Positions 1-9,121 of a stretch of 64,000 bases of DNA are shown here, piece after piece. The translations under genes and the position numbers were made by a program. The notes below the pieces were generated by a model. It saw nothing but the letters and a program-made list of their open reading frames with translations, was not told where the DNA came from and did no database searches. The stretch comes from Pseudomonas sp. R5(2019). GTDB lineage: Bacteria > Pseudomonadota > Gammaproteobacteria > Pseudomonadales > Pseudomonadaceae. Numbering within the stretch: the first letter of the stretch is position 1; each line of letters begins with the position of its first letter. The DNA lies in contig NZ_JAAAMT010000001.1 in assembly GCF_009905435.1 (NCBI RefSeq), positions 248,001 through 312,000 on the forward strand. Reading direction: 5' to 3'.

Positions 1-11
1 CGGTTGAGACT

Positions 12-914
12 ATGACATCCGAAGATTCGTTTAGCGGGATCAACATTTTTCTCGTCACCGCACGTTCGGCCACCTTCACTGAAGCCGCGGAACGGTTGGG
101 GATAACCAAATCCGCCGTGGGTAAGGCGATTGCCAGGCTTGAAGGTCGGCTGGGCACCAGCCTCTTTTACAGGTCGACCAGGAAACTTTCCCTCTCCCCC
201 GACGGGGAGGCTTACTTGGCTGTGTGGTCATCCGCACTAGACGAGATCAAGGCGGCAGAAACGAATTTCGGCAGTCGATTCGGCGAACCCGCCGGTCGCT
301 TGCGTGTAGACATGCCGGTCGCGTTTGGAAAACAGATGATCTTGCCAGTGCTCTTGGACATGGCGAGTCAATTTCCCCGGTTGCACCTCACCCTTTCCTT
401 CTCAGATCGAATCAACGACATCACGGACGGGGGCATCGACGTAGCCATTCGGCTCGGCGGCGTCGACGACGTCCCAGGCCTGGTGGCAAGAGCACTGACG
501 GCACAGCGGTGGGTCATCTGTGCGACGCCTGGCTATCTCGACCGCTATGGAACTCCAACGACGCTGGACGAATTGAAAGACCACCGCTCGATCGTTGGCT
601 ATAGGGGCGGGAGCACCTTGGCCTGGAAGTTCACTGTCGATGGCAGCACGGTGAAGTACGCACCGCCACCGACCTATCAGTTCGACGACGCCGATGCCAT
701 GATCCTGGCGACCAAGCATGGGCTCGGTCTGTGCCAGATGCCGATGTGCCTCTTTCAGGACGCTATCGACCAAGGGGAGATAGTCCCTGTTCTCCAGGAC
801 CTGGAACCGTCCCCAATTGAGGTGCACGCTTTATGGTCGAAGACGAACCACCTGCGCCCCAAGATCCGGCACTTTATCGACGCACTCATTGATCTATTTA
901 ATACCCGGGCCTAA
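12..914 (+). CDS. LysR-family transcriptional regulator
   Basis: DNA-binding regulator of about 300 residues, the usual LysR length. Residues about 8-65 form the winged helix-turn-helix (FTEAAERLGITKSAVGKAI, then RLGTSLFYRSTR), followed by the effector-binding domain from about residue 92 (GRLRVDMPVAFGKQMILPVL). The target is unknown. Only 11 bases of upstream sequence are in the window, so promoter and divergent partner cannot be seen. The stop overlaps the convergent small gene by 4 bases. The family call is firm; the substrate is not inferable. Confidence 0.93.
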   Translation: MTSEDSFSGINIFLVTARSATFTEAAERLGITKSAVGKAIARLEGRLGTSLFYRSTRKLSLSPDGEAYLAVWSSALDEIKAAETNFGSRFGEPAGRLRVDMPVAFGKQMILPVLLDMASQFPRLHLTLSFSDRINDITDGGIDVAIRLGGVDDVPGLVARALTAQRWVICATPGYLDRYGTPTTLDELKDHRSIVGYRGGSTLAWKFTVDGSTVKYAPPPTYQFDDADAMILATKHGLGLCQMPMCLFQDAIDQGEIVPVLQDLEPSPIEVHALWSKTNHLRPKIRHFIDALIDLFNTRA

Positions 915-1156
915 GTGCCGAGGGCATTTATGTAGTCAGGCTCAATGCCGAAGCGCGGCAACTGATGCACCTGCTGCAGATCTGACTCAGCCCTTTCGCA
1001 CAGGGAAACCTCAATGGCCATGAGACCGCTGATACGATCCAGTTCAAGCTCACACTCGGCAAGGCGACGGGTCAACGCCAGATTTATAGCATTCAATTCC
1101 TCCATCGCTTGATCTGCGAGAAGGCGATTGATCACTCTACTCAACCCAAAAAACAT
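911..1156 (-). CDS. small hypothetical protein, helical/coiled-coil
   Basis: An 81-residue protein I do not recognise as a named family. Residues about 10-65 are rich in Leu, Glu and Ala with heptad-like spacing (EELNAINLALTRRLAECELE), suggesting a coiled coil. There is no signal peptide or membrane segment. Reality is supported by a strong ribosome-binding site (GGGAGGA) about 8 bases before the ATG and by tight convergent packing, with a 4-base overlap of stops with the LysR gene. No function can be proposed. Confidence 0.6.
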   Translation of the reverse strand: MFFGLSRVINRLLADQAMEELNAINLALTRRLAECELELDRISGLMAIEVSLCERAESDLQQVHQLPRFGIEPDYINALGT

Positions 1157-1267
1157 AGCTTCGTCCTCCCGGTAAAGGCATGACCACTCCAGACAAACAA
1201 CGGCTGTGGGAGATTGATTGAAGCCAAACCTGCCCCGCCGAAGCAGCGGAGCAGGTCGTCAGCAGGC

Positions 1268-2935
1268 TTACTTGACTACGATGCCCGTACCGCGGCCACG
1301 CGGATCAGAGGCGGTTTCGACAGACTTGCCGTTGACCTTGATTGCCTGGATATCGCCGAGCAACCAGCCTTGGTCTTCGATGGTGTAACCCATGGTTTTG
1401 AGCTCATCGGCGACCTTGCCAGTCAGAGGCGCATAGGAGTCGAAGTAGATCGTATCTTTGGGGAGCAGCTGGTGATGAACGCGCTGCGCGGCAACCGCTT
1501 TGGCAATCGGCATGTTGAAGTCGTAGACGTCGTTGAGCACTTGGAAAATCGAGGTGAAAATCCGCGAACCACCCGGTGTACCTACGACCAGATCGACCTG
1601 ACCATCGCGAGTCACAATGGTGGGACTCATCGAAGACAGCATGCGCTTGCCGGGTTCGATGGCATTGGCATCAGTACCCAAGACCCCGAAGCCATTCGCG
1701 GCGCCTGGCTTGGCGCTGAAGTCGTCCATTTCATCGTTCAGGAGGAAGCCAGCGCCCGCGACCACCACGCCGTTGCCGTAGTCGAAGTTCAACGTGTAGG
1801 TGTTGCTGACTGCGTTGCCGTCAGCATCGACGATCGAGAAGTGAGTCGTCTGGTGCGACTCCAGGCCCGGGCGGACGCTTTCTGTCGCAGAGATCGCATC
1901 AGGGTTGACCTCCGAGGCGCGCTGCTTGATGTAGGCTGGGTCAATCAGCTTGTCCACGGGCACCTTCGCGAAATCAGGGTCACCCATATAGTTCGCCCGG
2001 TCAGCAAACACCCGCTTCTCGATTTCGGCCAAGAGATGGATGTACTTGGCAGAGTTCAGTTCGACGCCTTTGAAGTCAGCTGCGCGCTGCTCCTTGATGC
2101 CGATGAGCTGCGCCAACGAGATGCCGCCCGAGCTCGGTAGCGGTGCGGTGTAAAGGGTTTTACCCTGCCAATCGACGCGCATAGGCTCACGCCATTTCGC
2201 CTGGTAGCTTTCAAGGTCAGCCGCAGTTATCAGGCCATCGTCCTTCTTCATCTGGGCAACCAGAAGCTTGGCGGTGAAACCTTTGTAGAAGTCGTCGGGC
2301 CCGTTTTCGGCGATACGCTCCAACGTCTTGGCCAGCTCAGGCTGCTTGAAATTGGTACCAGCCTTCATGGCGCCGAAATACTCGCCGAAGTTGGTCTTGC
2401 CCTTGAACAGCTCATTCACGTTGCTACGGTACTGATATTGCTTTTCCGCCACGGTGAAGCCGTTCCTGGCGTACCCAATAGCCGGGGTCACCAGATCACG
2501 CCAAGGTAGCTTGCCGAATCGCTTGTGTGCCTCCCATAGGCCCATGACCGTGCCCGGCACGCCGGAAGCCTTTGCACCAATCACGCTGAGGTTCTCGGTC
2601 ACCTCACCCTTCTCGTTAAGGTACATGTCTTTCGTGGCCGCCTTGGGCGCAACCTCGCGGTAGTCCAGGAAGTAAGGCTTCCCTTTGACGTACAACGTCA
2701 TGAAACCACCGCCACCGATGTTTCCTGCTTCTGGGTAAGTCACCGCTAGTGTGAAGGCCGTCGCAACCGCTGCGTCGACTGCGTTGCCGCCTTCCTTGAG
2801 CACCTGAGCGGCCACCTTTGCACCGTATTCGTCGGGCGCAGCGACGGCCCCGGCGTCTAAAAGGGAAGCAAATACCGAGTGGCTGGAGACAGCAATGGCA
2901 ACACCCACAATCAATGGCTTAATGAACAACTTCAA
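1268..2935 (-). CDS. ggt: gamma-glutamyltransferase (periplasmic Ntn hydrolase)
   Basis: Transfers or hydrolyses the gamma-glutamyl group of glutathione and related compounds in the periplasm. The N-terminus is a signal peptide (KPLIVGVAIAVSSHSVFA). The autoprocessing site and catalytic Thr lie in SHQTTHFSIVDADGN at about residue 363, and the small-subunit glycine loop is present (SSMSPTIV, GTPGGSRI). About 555 residues fits the family. There is no ATG near the start. Two TTG codons follow a GGAG; the one ending at 2935 has 9-base spacing and is preferred over 2941, which has 3. Divergent from the IclR gene across a 570-base gap. Confidence 0.93.
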   Translation of the reverse strand: MKLFIKPLIVGVAIAVSSHSVFASLLDAGAVAAPDEYGAKVAAQVLKEGGNAVDAAVATAFTLAVTYPEAGNIGGGGFMTLYVKGKPYFLDYREVAPKAATKDMYLNEKGEVTENLSVIGAKASGVPGTVMGLWEAHKRFGKLPWRDLVTPAIGYARNGFTVAEKQYQYRSNVNELFKGKTNFGEYFGAMKAGTNFKQPELAKTLERIAENGPDDFYKGFTAKLLVAQMKKDDGLITAADLESYQAKWREPMRVDWQGKTLYTAPLPSSGGISLAQLIGIKEQRAADFKGVELNSAKYIHLLAEIEKRVFADRANYMGDPDFAKVPVDKLIDPAYIKQRASEVNPDAISATESVRPGLESHQTTHFSIVDADGNAVSNTYTLNFDYGNGVVVAGAGFLLNDEMDDFSAKPGAANGFGVLGTDANAIEPGKRMLSSMSPTIVTRDGQVDLVVGTPGGSRIFTSIFQVLNDVYDFNMPIAKAVAAQRVHHQLLPKDTIYFDSYAPLTGKVADELKTMGYTIEDQGWLLGDIQAIKVNGKSVETASDPRGRGTGIVVK

Positions 2936-2941
2936 GATCAA

Positions 2942-3507
2942 TTACTCCAGCTTGTATTTTAGTTATATTCAAGCAACACAATTTCGTCACGCAAAACACA
3001 TATCGCCCTTGCGGCGATAGATTCACCTGCTACAGTTTCGAAGTGCGAGCAGCCATCATGGAAAAGTCAGGAATGCAGTTTCAGAAACATTAAATGGCCA
3101 TTACCTCCAGATGTTCAAACGGCGACATCGCAGTATCCTAGGATATTCAAGTGGCGTGATAAACCGACTGCAATTCGCTAATGGGTAGCAAAAAATTCTA
3201 CCTATATTCGTCGCTTCCCCCATCGTCATAGCGTTTCTATCTACTTGCGACGGCGCATGCCTATGGGCGACGTGTTTTTGGGCTCAATTTTCTATCCAAC
3301 TAGCGAAGCGGGGGCGATGATGGTCTAATGACCACTGCCTTTGAGCGACGCCGACGATCTCGGCGGCAGCTTGAATGCATTGAACAAAAACCATACAGAG
3401 CTAATACAGAGAACCTGTAGCTCGTGCCCGAAGCAATGATAATTGCGTTTTACTGCTTATTGGATGTTCCACGTATTAGCCAGGCTAATTCGTGCAGTTG
3501 AAAGCCG
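2942..3507. other. intergenic region between ggt and the IclR gene
   Basis: No convincing gene in about 570 bases. It should hold the promoters of the divergent ggt and IclR genes. Visible structure is a short inverted repeat at 3001-3019 (TATCGCC, 5-base loop, GGCGATA) with no following T-run, and a TGGA-TGT-TCCA palindrome at 3461-3471, 37 bases before the IclR start. The latter contains a TGGAAC half-site like those near 8 kb. Confidence 0.4.
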
Positions 3508-4407
3508 ATGCTTAGTACCAGGAAGGTAGACGCTGGTTTGGGCTTTCAGACTATCCTCTACCGTATGGGTAAACTTTCCATGATCGCAACCGCCAATAAT
3601 TCTTCCATTGCAGTCGACTCCGTTTGTGGCAAACCTTCCGGAACTCAGAGCATTGAGCGGGCAGCCAGCATCCTGCGGGAAATTGCGTCGTATAACGACC
3701 AGGGACTGCGCCTCTCTGATCTATCCTTGCTCCTGAAACTCGAACGCCCGACCATCCACCGGATACTATCCTGCCTGGTGCGCGAAGGCTTGGTCATGCA
3801 GGATCCGGTGACCCGGCATTATTTGTTAGGTCATGGACTTTTCGAGCTAGGCTTGACTGCAGCAACCCAGTTCAAGCTTCAGACCCTGTGCCGCCCTTCT
3901 ATGACCCGCCTGGCAGAGGCCACCGGTGAGATGGCTTTCGTCACTATCAGGAGTGGACGCGATGCCATCTCCATTGAACGCATCGAAGGCGCGCGACCGG
4001 TCGATGCACCGTTTATAGAAATTGGCGTTCACCGACCACTGGGCGTCGGCGCGGGAAGCCTGGCCCTCATGATGCTTTTGCCGGACGATGACATTACCCG
4101 GCTCTGCGATTTGAATGCAAAGCGTCTCATCAGATACGGCGGACTCTCCACGCCGAAACTGCTGAAAATCATTCGCCAATCTCAGGACATCGGCTACGCG
4201 GTGCATGACAGCAGCCTGATCCCTGGATTCTGCGGTGTGGGGATGGTGATCAACGACCATAAAGGCGCCCCACTCTGCGCTCTGAGTGTCACCTTGGTCA
4301 GCGAATCGATCTCGACAGAGAAACACCAAGAGATCATCTCACTGCTCCGCCAAGAGTCTCGGACGATCCAGAACCTGATCTACCAATCAGGTGGTTTGGC
4401 GCATTAG
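3508..4407 (+). CDS. IclR-family transcriptional regulator
   Basis: IclR-type regulator. The N-terminal winged helix (IERAASILREIASYNDQGLRLSDL... RPTIHRILSCLVREGLV) is followed by the GAF-like effector domain with the typical C-terminal serine-rich stretch (GAPLCALSVTLVS). The start is uncertain: the frame opens at 3508, but ATGs at 3565 and 3580 are also possible and none has a strong Shine-Dalgarno. The conserved domain begins after residue 45, so an internal start is plausible. It faces the amidase operon across a shared terminator, and may regulate that cluster. Confidence 0.9.
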   Translation: MLSTRKVDAGLGFQTILYRMGKLSMIATANNSSIAVDSVCGKPSGTQSIERAASILREIASYNDQGLRLSDLSLLLKLERPTIHRILSCLVREGLVMQDPVTRHYLLGHGLFELGLTAATQFKLQTLCRPSMTRLAEATGEMAFVTIRSGRDAISIERIEGARPVDAPFIEIGVHRPLGVGAGSLALMMLLPDDDITRLCDLNAKRLIRYGGLSTPKLLKIIRQSQDIGYAVHDSSLIPGFCGVGMVINDHKGAPLCALSVTLVSESISTEKHQEIISLLRQESRTIQNLIYQSGGLAH

Positions 4408-4423
4408 GTATTTCCCGGCCGAC

Positions 4424-4456
4424 AAAAAAGGCCAGCTTCCGTGGGCTGGCCTTTTT
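4424..4456. terminator. bidirectional intrinsic terminator
   Basis: Seven-base perfect stem GGCCAGC/GCTGGCC (4430-4436 with 4445-4451) with an 8-base loop, preceded by six A and followed by five T. It can terminate both the IclR gene (+) and the amidase operon (-), whose stops flank it. Confidence 0.85.
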
Positions 4457-4473
4457 CGTACGACCTTCCAGTG

Positions 4474-5877
4474 CTACCGGGCGAACTGGGGAGGGACGGC
4501 ATCCCAGAGCGACTGCTCACCTTCCAATGCAGAGGCTGCACGGAAGATGTCCGCCTCCTTGTTCACCTTCGCGACCATCTGCAAGCCGACGGGCAAGCCT
4601 GCAGCAGTAAAGCCTACCGGAACCGACGCCGCGGGCTGTCCAGTCACGTTGAACGGATAGGTGTAATACTGCCAGGTGCAAAGGCCTCGGCCACCAAACT
4701 GGGCGGGGACGTCCACTCCGACATCGCAGGCCGCAATCGGAACGGTCGGTGACAGCAGCAAATCGAAGGACTCGAACAGAGCGCTTACCTTCTCCCTGAA
4801 CGCGTAGCGTGCGAAGACCTTCTCGTAGTAGGAGGTGAAGGATTGTCCCATGGCCGTCTCAAGCACGGCTGAAAGAGCAGGATCCAACAGCTCTTGCGAA
4901 TCACGCATGGCTCCGGCCAGTCGAGTGCTGATACCGGCATAGAACTCCGACAACCAGATATCGGCGGGGTCGGTTCCAATCCCCTCCTCCAACTGGATGA
5001 CTTCACAACCCAAACGCTCCAGGATCTTCACAGCGTTTTCGGTGATCCGGACGATCTCAGGGTCGGGCTTCGCAAAGCCCAATGTCGGACTCCAGGCTAC
5101 ACGCATCCCTTTGACCGGAAGCTCGCAAGCCGCCAGGTAGTCCGGGACATCGCTGCTCACCGAGAACGGATCGCGCCGATCAAAACCGGAGAGCACCCCC
5201 AGCAGCAATGCGCTATCGCGCACCGTCCTGGCCAGGGGGCCCACATGGGCCAAGGTCGGCGTCGCAGACGTTGGATAGACCGGAACCCGGGCAAACTGAG
5301 CCTTGATCCCGACCAACCCTGTGAACGACGCAGGAGTGCGAATCGAGCCACCGCCATCGGTGCCCAGGGCGAAGGGTGTCACACCGGCCGCAACACTGGC
5401 AGCAGCCCCGCAACTGGAGCCTCCAGGGGTCTTGTCCAGGCTCCAGGGGTTGCGGGTGACTCCCGTCATGGGTGAATCGCCGACCGCCTTGCAGCCGAAC
5501 TCACTGGTGGTGGTCGTTCCTATGATGCAAGCACCGGCGGCCTTGATCCGCTCAACGGAGGGGGCATCCGCGGCAGCAATATTGTCAGCCATGACGCGAG
5601 ACCCAAAGGTTTGCCGCACACCGCCAACTGAGATGAGATCCTTCACCGAAATGGGGAGGCCATGCAGCGGGCCGAGCTTTTCTCCTGCCATGACGGCTTT
5701 CTCGGCAGCACGTGCGGCACTCAGGGCAAGCTCGGGGGTTTGGGTCACGAATGCGTTCAGCTGTGGCTCCAGCGACTGCATCCTGTCGATCGCAGCCGTC
5801 ACAACTTCGACGGGCGAGATCTCTTTGGTCACGATCATGTCACGCAAGTCGAGCGCCGATCGATATGGGTAAGACAT
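4474..5877 (-). CDS. amidase (amidase signature family)
   Basis: Hydrolyses an amide bond through a Ser-cisSer-Lys triad. The triad is visible as K79 (PISVKDL), S154 (PGGSSCGAAAS) and nucleophile S178 (LGTDGGGSIRTPASF), with the 24-residue Ser-Ser spacing typical of the family. Length (467 residues) is normal and there is no signal peptide, so it is cytoplasmic. It is the last gene of a leftward operon behind the cyclase and the COG0523 GTPase, 22 bases after the latter. The substrate is unknown. GatA is unlikely, since there is no gatB/gatC and the context is catabolic. Confidence 0.92.
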   Translation of the reverse strand: MSYPYRSALDLRDMIVTKEISPVEVVTAAIDRMQSLEPQLNAFVTQTPELALSAARAAEKAVMAGEKLGPLHGLPISVKDLISVGGVRQTFGSRVMADNIAAADAPSVERIKAAGACIIGTTTTSEFGCKAVGDSPMTGVTRNPWSLDKTPGGSSCGAAASVAAGVTPFALGTDGGGSIRTPASFTGLVGIKAQFARVPVYPTSATPTLAHVGPLARTVRDSALLLGVLSGFDRRDPFSVSSDVPDYLAACELPVKGMRVAWSPTLGFAKPDPEIVRITENAVKILERLGCEVIQLEEGIGTDPADIWLSEFYAGISTRLAGAMRDSQELLDPALSAVLETAMGQSFTSYYEKVFARYAFREKVSALFESFDLLLSPTVPIAACDVGVDVPAQFGGRGLCTWQYYTYPFNVTGQPAASVPVGFTAAGLPVGLQMVAKVNKEADIFRAASALEGEQSLWDAVPPQFAR

Positions 5878-5899
5878 ACTTAATGCGCCTTTTTCAGAT

Positions 5900-6991
5900 T
5901 CAAATCATTCCCAGAGCTCGATCGAGCACCGGTTGCGCTCTCGCGATGCACGCCTCAAACCGATCCTTGATTTTCTTGTGGTCGAGCTGCTTGCCAATGA
6001 TCACCAGGCGAGTTTCAGCGATACCTCCAGGCCAGGCATCGGCATAGCTCAGAGGACTGAACACGTTCTGGACACCTTGGAGCACCACCGGCCGCCCCAC
6101 TCCGCTGAAGCTGATCAAGCCCTTGATGCGGTAGAGGTTCGGCCCATACTCCTCCGTCAGGTGAAGGAGGCAGCTCATCAATTCTTGATAATCGACCTCG
6201 CGCGAGTCGCGTAGGCTGATGGCAGACACGTCAGTGTGATGATGGGCCTTGTGCGGATGGCAGGAATGGCAGCCAGCGCCGTGCTGCTCGCACGCCTGCG
6301 GCTCTACGCTTCCAAGCCAGCCATTGAGGTCGGCATCCTTGGTCGCAGGGTCAAAGAACGATCCACGCAGCAATTCGTCGACATCGATTTCACTGAAGGA
6401 GGTGAACTCCTTCGGCGCGAAGGGGTTCAGCTTCGAAACTGCAGCGAGGGCCCGGTCGAATTCGTCATCGCTCGCCAGATCACGCTTGTTCAAAACCACC
6501 TTGTCAGCGAGAGCGATCTGGCGCTCAGCCTCAGGACAGTCCCTCAACTGCAGGCCAATGTGCTTGGCGTCTACCAGCGTAACGATGGCATCCAGTCGAT
6601 AAGTAAGGCTCAGGGACATATCGGTATAGAATGCCTGCGCCAAGGGAGCGGGATTCGCAAGGCCGGTTGTTTCAATCACGATCCGGTCGAAATCGATCTT
6701 CGGCTCGACCAAACCCGACTTGCGCATGTACAACTTGTACAGCGACTCGATCAGGTCGTCCTTGCTGGAACAGCAGATGCATCCATTGCTAAGTTCGAGC
6801 ATGTCGTCCGAAGCGCGGCTGATCAGATCGCCATCGATTCCAATTTCGCCGAACTCGTTGACGATGACTGCCACCCTCTCTTTATTGGGATTAGACAGGA
6901 TTCGGTTAACCAACGTCGTTTTACCAGCGCCCAGAAACCCAGTGAGAAGGGTTATCGGGATTCGCTGATCCTGATCAATCGAATCATTCAT
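5900..6991 (-). CDS. COG0523/CobW-family GTPase (putative zinc metallochaperone)
   Basis: G3E GTPase that delivers metal to a client enzyme. The P-loop is GFLGAGKTT at residues 18-26, the CxCC metal motif is C71-I-C73-C74 (SNGCICCSS), and a His/Cys-rich stretch lies at about 233-256 (CHSCHPHKAHHH). The C-terminal CobW_C domain follows. It sits between a metal-dependent cyclase and an amidase in one operon, so the cyclase is the natural client (inference). An AGGTGA ribosome-binding site precedes the ATG. Cobalamin synthesis is unlikely, as no cob genes are nearby. Confidence 0.92.
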   Translation of the reverse strand: MNDSIDQDQRIPITLLTGFLGAGKTTLVNRILSNPNKERVAVIVNEFGEIGIDGDLISRASDDMLELSNGCICCSSKDDLIESLYKLYMRKSGLVEPKIDFDRIVIETTGLANPAPLAQAFYTDMSLSLTYRLDAIVTLVDAKHIGLQLRDCPEAERQIALADKVVLNKRDLASDDEFDRALAAVSKLNPFAPKEFTSFSEIDVDELLRGSFFDPATKDADLNGWLGSVEPQACEQHGAGCHSCHPHKAHHHTDVSAISLRDSREVDYQELMSCLLHLTEEYGPNLYRIKGLISFSGVGRPVVLQGVQNVFSPLSYADAWPGGIAETRLVIIGKQLDHKKIKDRFEACIARAQPVLDRALGMI

Positions 6992-7051
6992 ATCATCACC
7001 TAACTTGATGTAGAGCGATGAAACTCATCGCCCTGGTGCGGGAACATTCAG

Positions 7052-7753
7052 TTATTCGTCGAGGACAGCCCAAGCGCGTACCGGCGAGCCACTGCCGTTC
7101 TGAATCTTCAGAGGTGGGCCGTAGAACATGAACTCCCCTTTGCCAACCAGTTCTTCGAGGTTCACCAGCCACTCGTAGTGCGTGATGCCCCGATCGCGGC
7201 AAACGCGGTGGTTGGGGAAGAGGTTGTGAGACGGCTTGTCGGTGGAGGGGCCCTCCACGCCGTGAAGCTTCGAACCGCGGTCGGCCAACCAGTGGGTAGC
7301 CTCGGCGGTCAGGCCAGGGTTAGACCAGACCACCTTGATGTCCGGATAATGGCGCTTGTGCAGACCGGTGTTCAGCAGCACGATGTGGCCATCGACCTTT
7401 ACACCGGCAGCGTCCTCGGCAGCCTCCAGATCGGCGACATCGATGTCGCCCAGGTCAGGGATGTGGGTCATGTCGAAGCAGACGGCCTTGCCCATGAACA
7501 TGGACAGTGGCATTTCATCAACCGGAGCCCCCTTCGGGCTGGTGTGATAGAACGCGTCGACGTGGGTCGCAATGTGATCGAGGGTGCTGATGAAAGTTGT
7601 TGCGAAAGTCATCGGGTCGCCGGGCACGCCGAGTCCAAGCTCGAGAGACTTTTCGTGAGTAAGATGAGGCGCAACGATGGGCCGCTGAAACAGCTTGTGC
7701 GCGGGCATGTTGTCAGAGAGCGTCAGGGTGAGGTCGACAATACGCTGAGTCAT
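7052..7753 (-). CDS. cyclase-family metal-dependent hydrolase
   Basis: Member of the COG1878 family (kynurenine formamidase, isatin hydrolase and relatives), which open cyclic or N-formyl amides using Zn or Mn. The metal motif HxxxHxDxxxH is complete: H60, H64, D66 and H70 in LDHIATHVDAFYH. The 233-residue length is typical. It is the first gene of the leftward operon with the COG0523 GTPase (60 bases downstream) and the amidase. A cyclase followed by an amidase would suit stepwise opening of a cyclic imide, lactam or N-acyl compound, but the substrate cannot be read from the sequence. Confidence 0.87.
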   Translation of the reverse strand: MTQRIVDLTLTLSDNMPAHKLFQRPIVAPHLTHEKSLELGLGVPGDPMTFATTFISTLDHIATHVDAFYHTSPKGAPVDEMPLSMFMGKAVCFDMTHIPDLGDIDVADLEAAEDAAGVKVDGHIVLLNTGLHKRHYPDIKVVWSNPGLTAEATHWLADRGSKLHGVEGPSTDKPSHNLFPNHRVCRDRGITHYEWLVNLEELVGKGEFMFYGPPLKIQNGSGSPVRAWAVLDE

Positions 7754-7969
7754 AAAGCCTACTTTTTATTTGAGTTGATAGATTCGGCAGTTTTACAATT
7801 TCCCGCTTCCTGTACAAAGCCACCCGTTTTCCTAAAAACCTTTCTGACCCAAGTCTTCCAGATGACCGCTAATATCGGCCATATTGAACTCAATGGGCGG
7901 GGGCTTTTCCAGTGGGAAAACCTTAACGCTCTCACCCTCGCCCTACAACCATCGGCCGTTACAAAAAAG

Positions 7970-7984
7970 TCCACATAGTGGAAC
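7970..7984. promoter_or_regulatory. candidate operator, copy 1 (TCCA-N5-TGGAAC)
   Basis: Palindrome TCCAC-ATA-GTGGA followed by AC, in the 561-base gap between the divergent cyclase and dehydrogenase operons. A second copy with identical spacing lies at 8146-8160. The rest of the gap (7754-8314) contains no convincing gene. Binding by the IclR regulator at 3.5 kb is an inference. Confidence 0.4.
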
Positions 7985-8145
7985 GTTTTCTCCTGGCACC
8001 TTAGTCGTCCATATATCTTCCCGCCCGACGACGCCAAACAGTGCGCCCCAGAGCGTTTTTGTCTATCTCGCTTCAGACCAAATCGCCTGAAAAAGCGCCT
8101 TCTTATCACCTATCCAATCGATGCCACTGACCGAAAAGTGACGCG

Positions 8146-8160
8146 TCCATCATGTGGAAC
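8146..8160. promoter_or_regulatory. candidate operator, copy 2 (TCCA-N5-TGGAAC)
   Basis: TCCA-TCATG-TGGAAC has the same half-sites and 5-base spacing as the copy at 7970-7984, 176 bases away. It lies 155 bases upstream of the first dehydrogenase start. Two matching copies between divergent catabolic operons suggest cooperative control of both. Confidence 0.4.
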
Positions 8161-8314
8161 TCTTTGTTTTTCACAGTATTGCAATGGTAGGCGCCTTCGA
8201 TAAAGCTTGAGTCAGCTCCAGAAACTCCAGCCACCAGGGAGTGCAACTTAACTCTGGTCATGGCGGGTAAGTTTAGAGCGAGCTTTATAGAAACCACATT
8301 GATGGAAGCCAATA

Positions 8315-9088
8315 ATGAATAACCATTCGAACAGCGCCAAGGTTGTACTCATTACCGGAGCAGGGATTGGTATCGGTCGCGCCACTGCTGTCGCTTTCGG
8401 TGCAAAAGGTTACCGGGTAATCGTCACTGACATTCTTGAGGCAGAAGGTTGCGAGGTGGTTTCGCACATTCGCGAGAATGGCGGGGTTGCCGAATACCAC
8501 CCACTGAACGTGCGCGATACCGCCGCGTGCGACCAGCTGGTTTCGGACATCGAGAAGAAGTACGGCGCCATCGACACCATCGTCGCCAACGCGGGTATCG
8601 CTCACAAAGTCCCGCTCAAAGACCTCACGGACGAAAAGTGGGATCTGACTTTCGACATCGATCTCAAGGGCGTATTCCGCATCATCCGCTCCGCCGTACC
8701 AGGCATGAAGAGCAATGGCGGCGGCAATATCATCGCGGTTTCCTCGATCATGGGCGTCGCCTATGGCTGGGATGAGCATGCGCATTACTCCGCGGCGAAA
8801 TCCGGCGTCGTCGGCCTTGTGCGCGGCCTCGCCGTCGAGCTGGGGCGGCATCAGATTCGAGTCAACGGTATCGCCCCGGGCTTCATCCGCACCGCTCAAG
8901 CCCTTTCCGAAGTGCATTCGCTCGGCGCTGCCGGCCTGGACAAGGTCGCAAGTTCCATCCCGCTGGGCCGCGTAGGTGAGCCGGAGGACATGGCTGATGT
9001 GATCACGTTCTTGGCCTCGGACAGCGCTCGGTACCTCACTGGCCAAACGATCACCGTCGACGGCGGGCTGGTCATTCAAAGCCACTGA
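8315..9088 (+). CDS. short-chain dehydrogenase/reductase (SDR)
   Basis: NAD(P)-dependent oxidoreductase of the classical SDR family (257 residues). The cofactor loop is TGAGIGIG at residues 14-21, NAG lies at 92-94, the catalytic Ser is at 143-144, and Y158/K162 are in HYSAAKSG. Asp39 after the second strand suggests NAD(H) preference. First gene of an SDR-SDR-MFS operon divergent from the cyclase/amidase operon, so it probably oxidises or reduces an intermediate of the same pathway. FabG is unlikely, since no fatty-acid genes are adjacent. Confidence 0.92.
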   Translation: MNNHSNSAKVVLITGAGIGIGRATAVAFGAKGYRVIVTDILEAEGCEVVSHIRENGGVAEYHPLNVRDTAACDQLVSDIEKKYGAIDTIVANAGIAHKVPLKDLTDEKWDLTFDIDLKGVFRIIRSAVPGMKSNGGGNIIAVSSIMGVAYGWDEHAHYSAAKSGVVGLVRGLAVELGRHQIRVNGIAPGFIRTAQALSEVHSLGAAGLDKVASSIPLGRVGEPEDMADVITFLASDSARYLTGQTITVDGGLVIQSH

Positions 9089-9121
9089 CTTCACTGAATG
9101 CAGGTTGATGGAGTACCTATC

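Noticed and set aside
5900-6991. Cobalamin synthesis gene cobW
   Set aside because: CxCC and the His-rich loop are common to all COG0523 subgroups, and no cobalamin gene is in the window. The operon partners are hydrolases.
7759-8109. 116-codon minus-strand frame in the gap before the first SDR gene
   Set aside because: No recognisable domain and no good ribosome-binding site; it crosses candidate operators.
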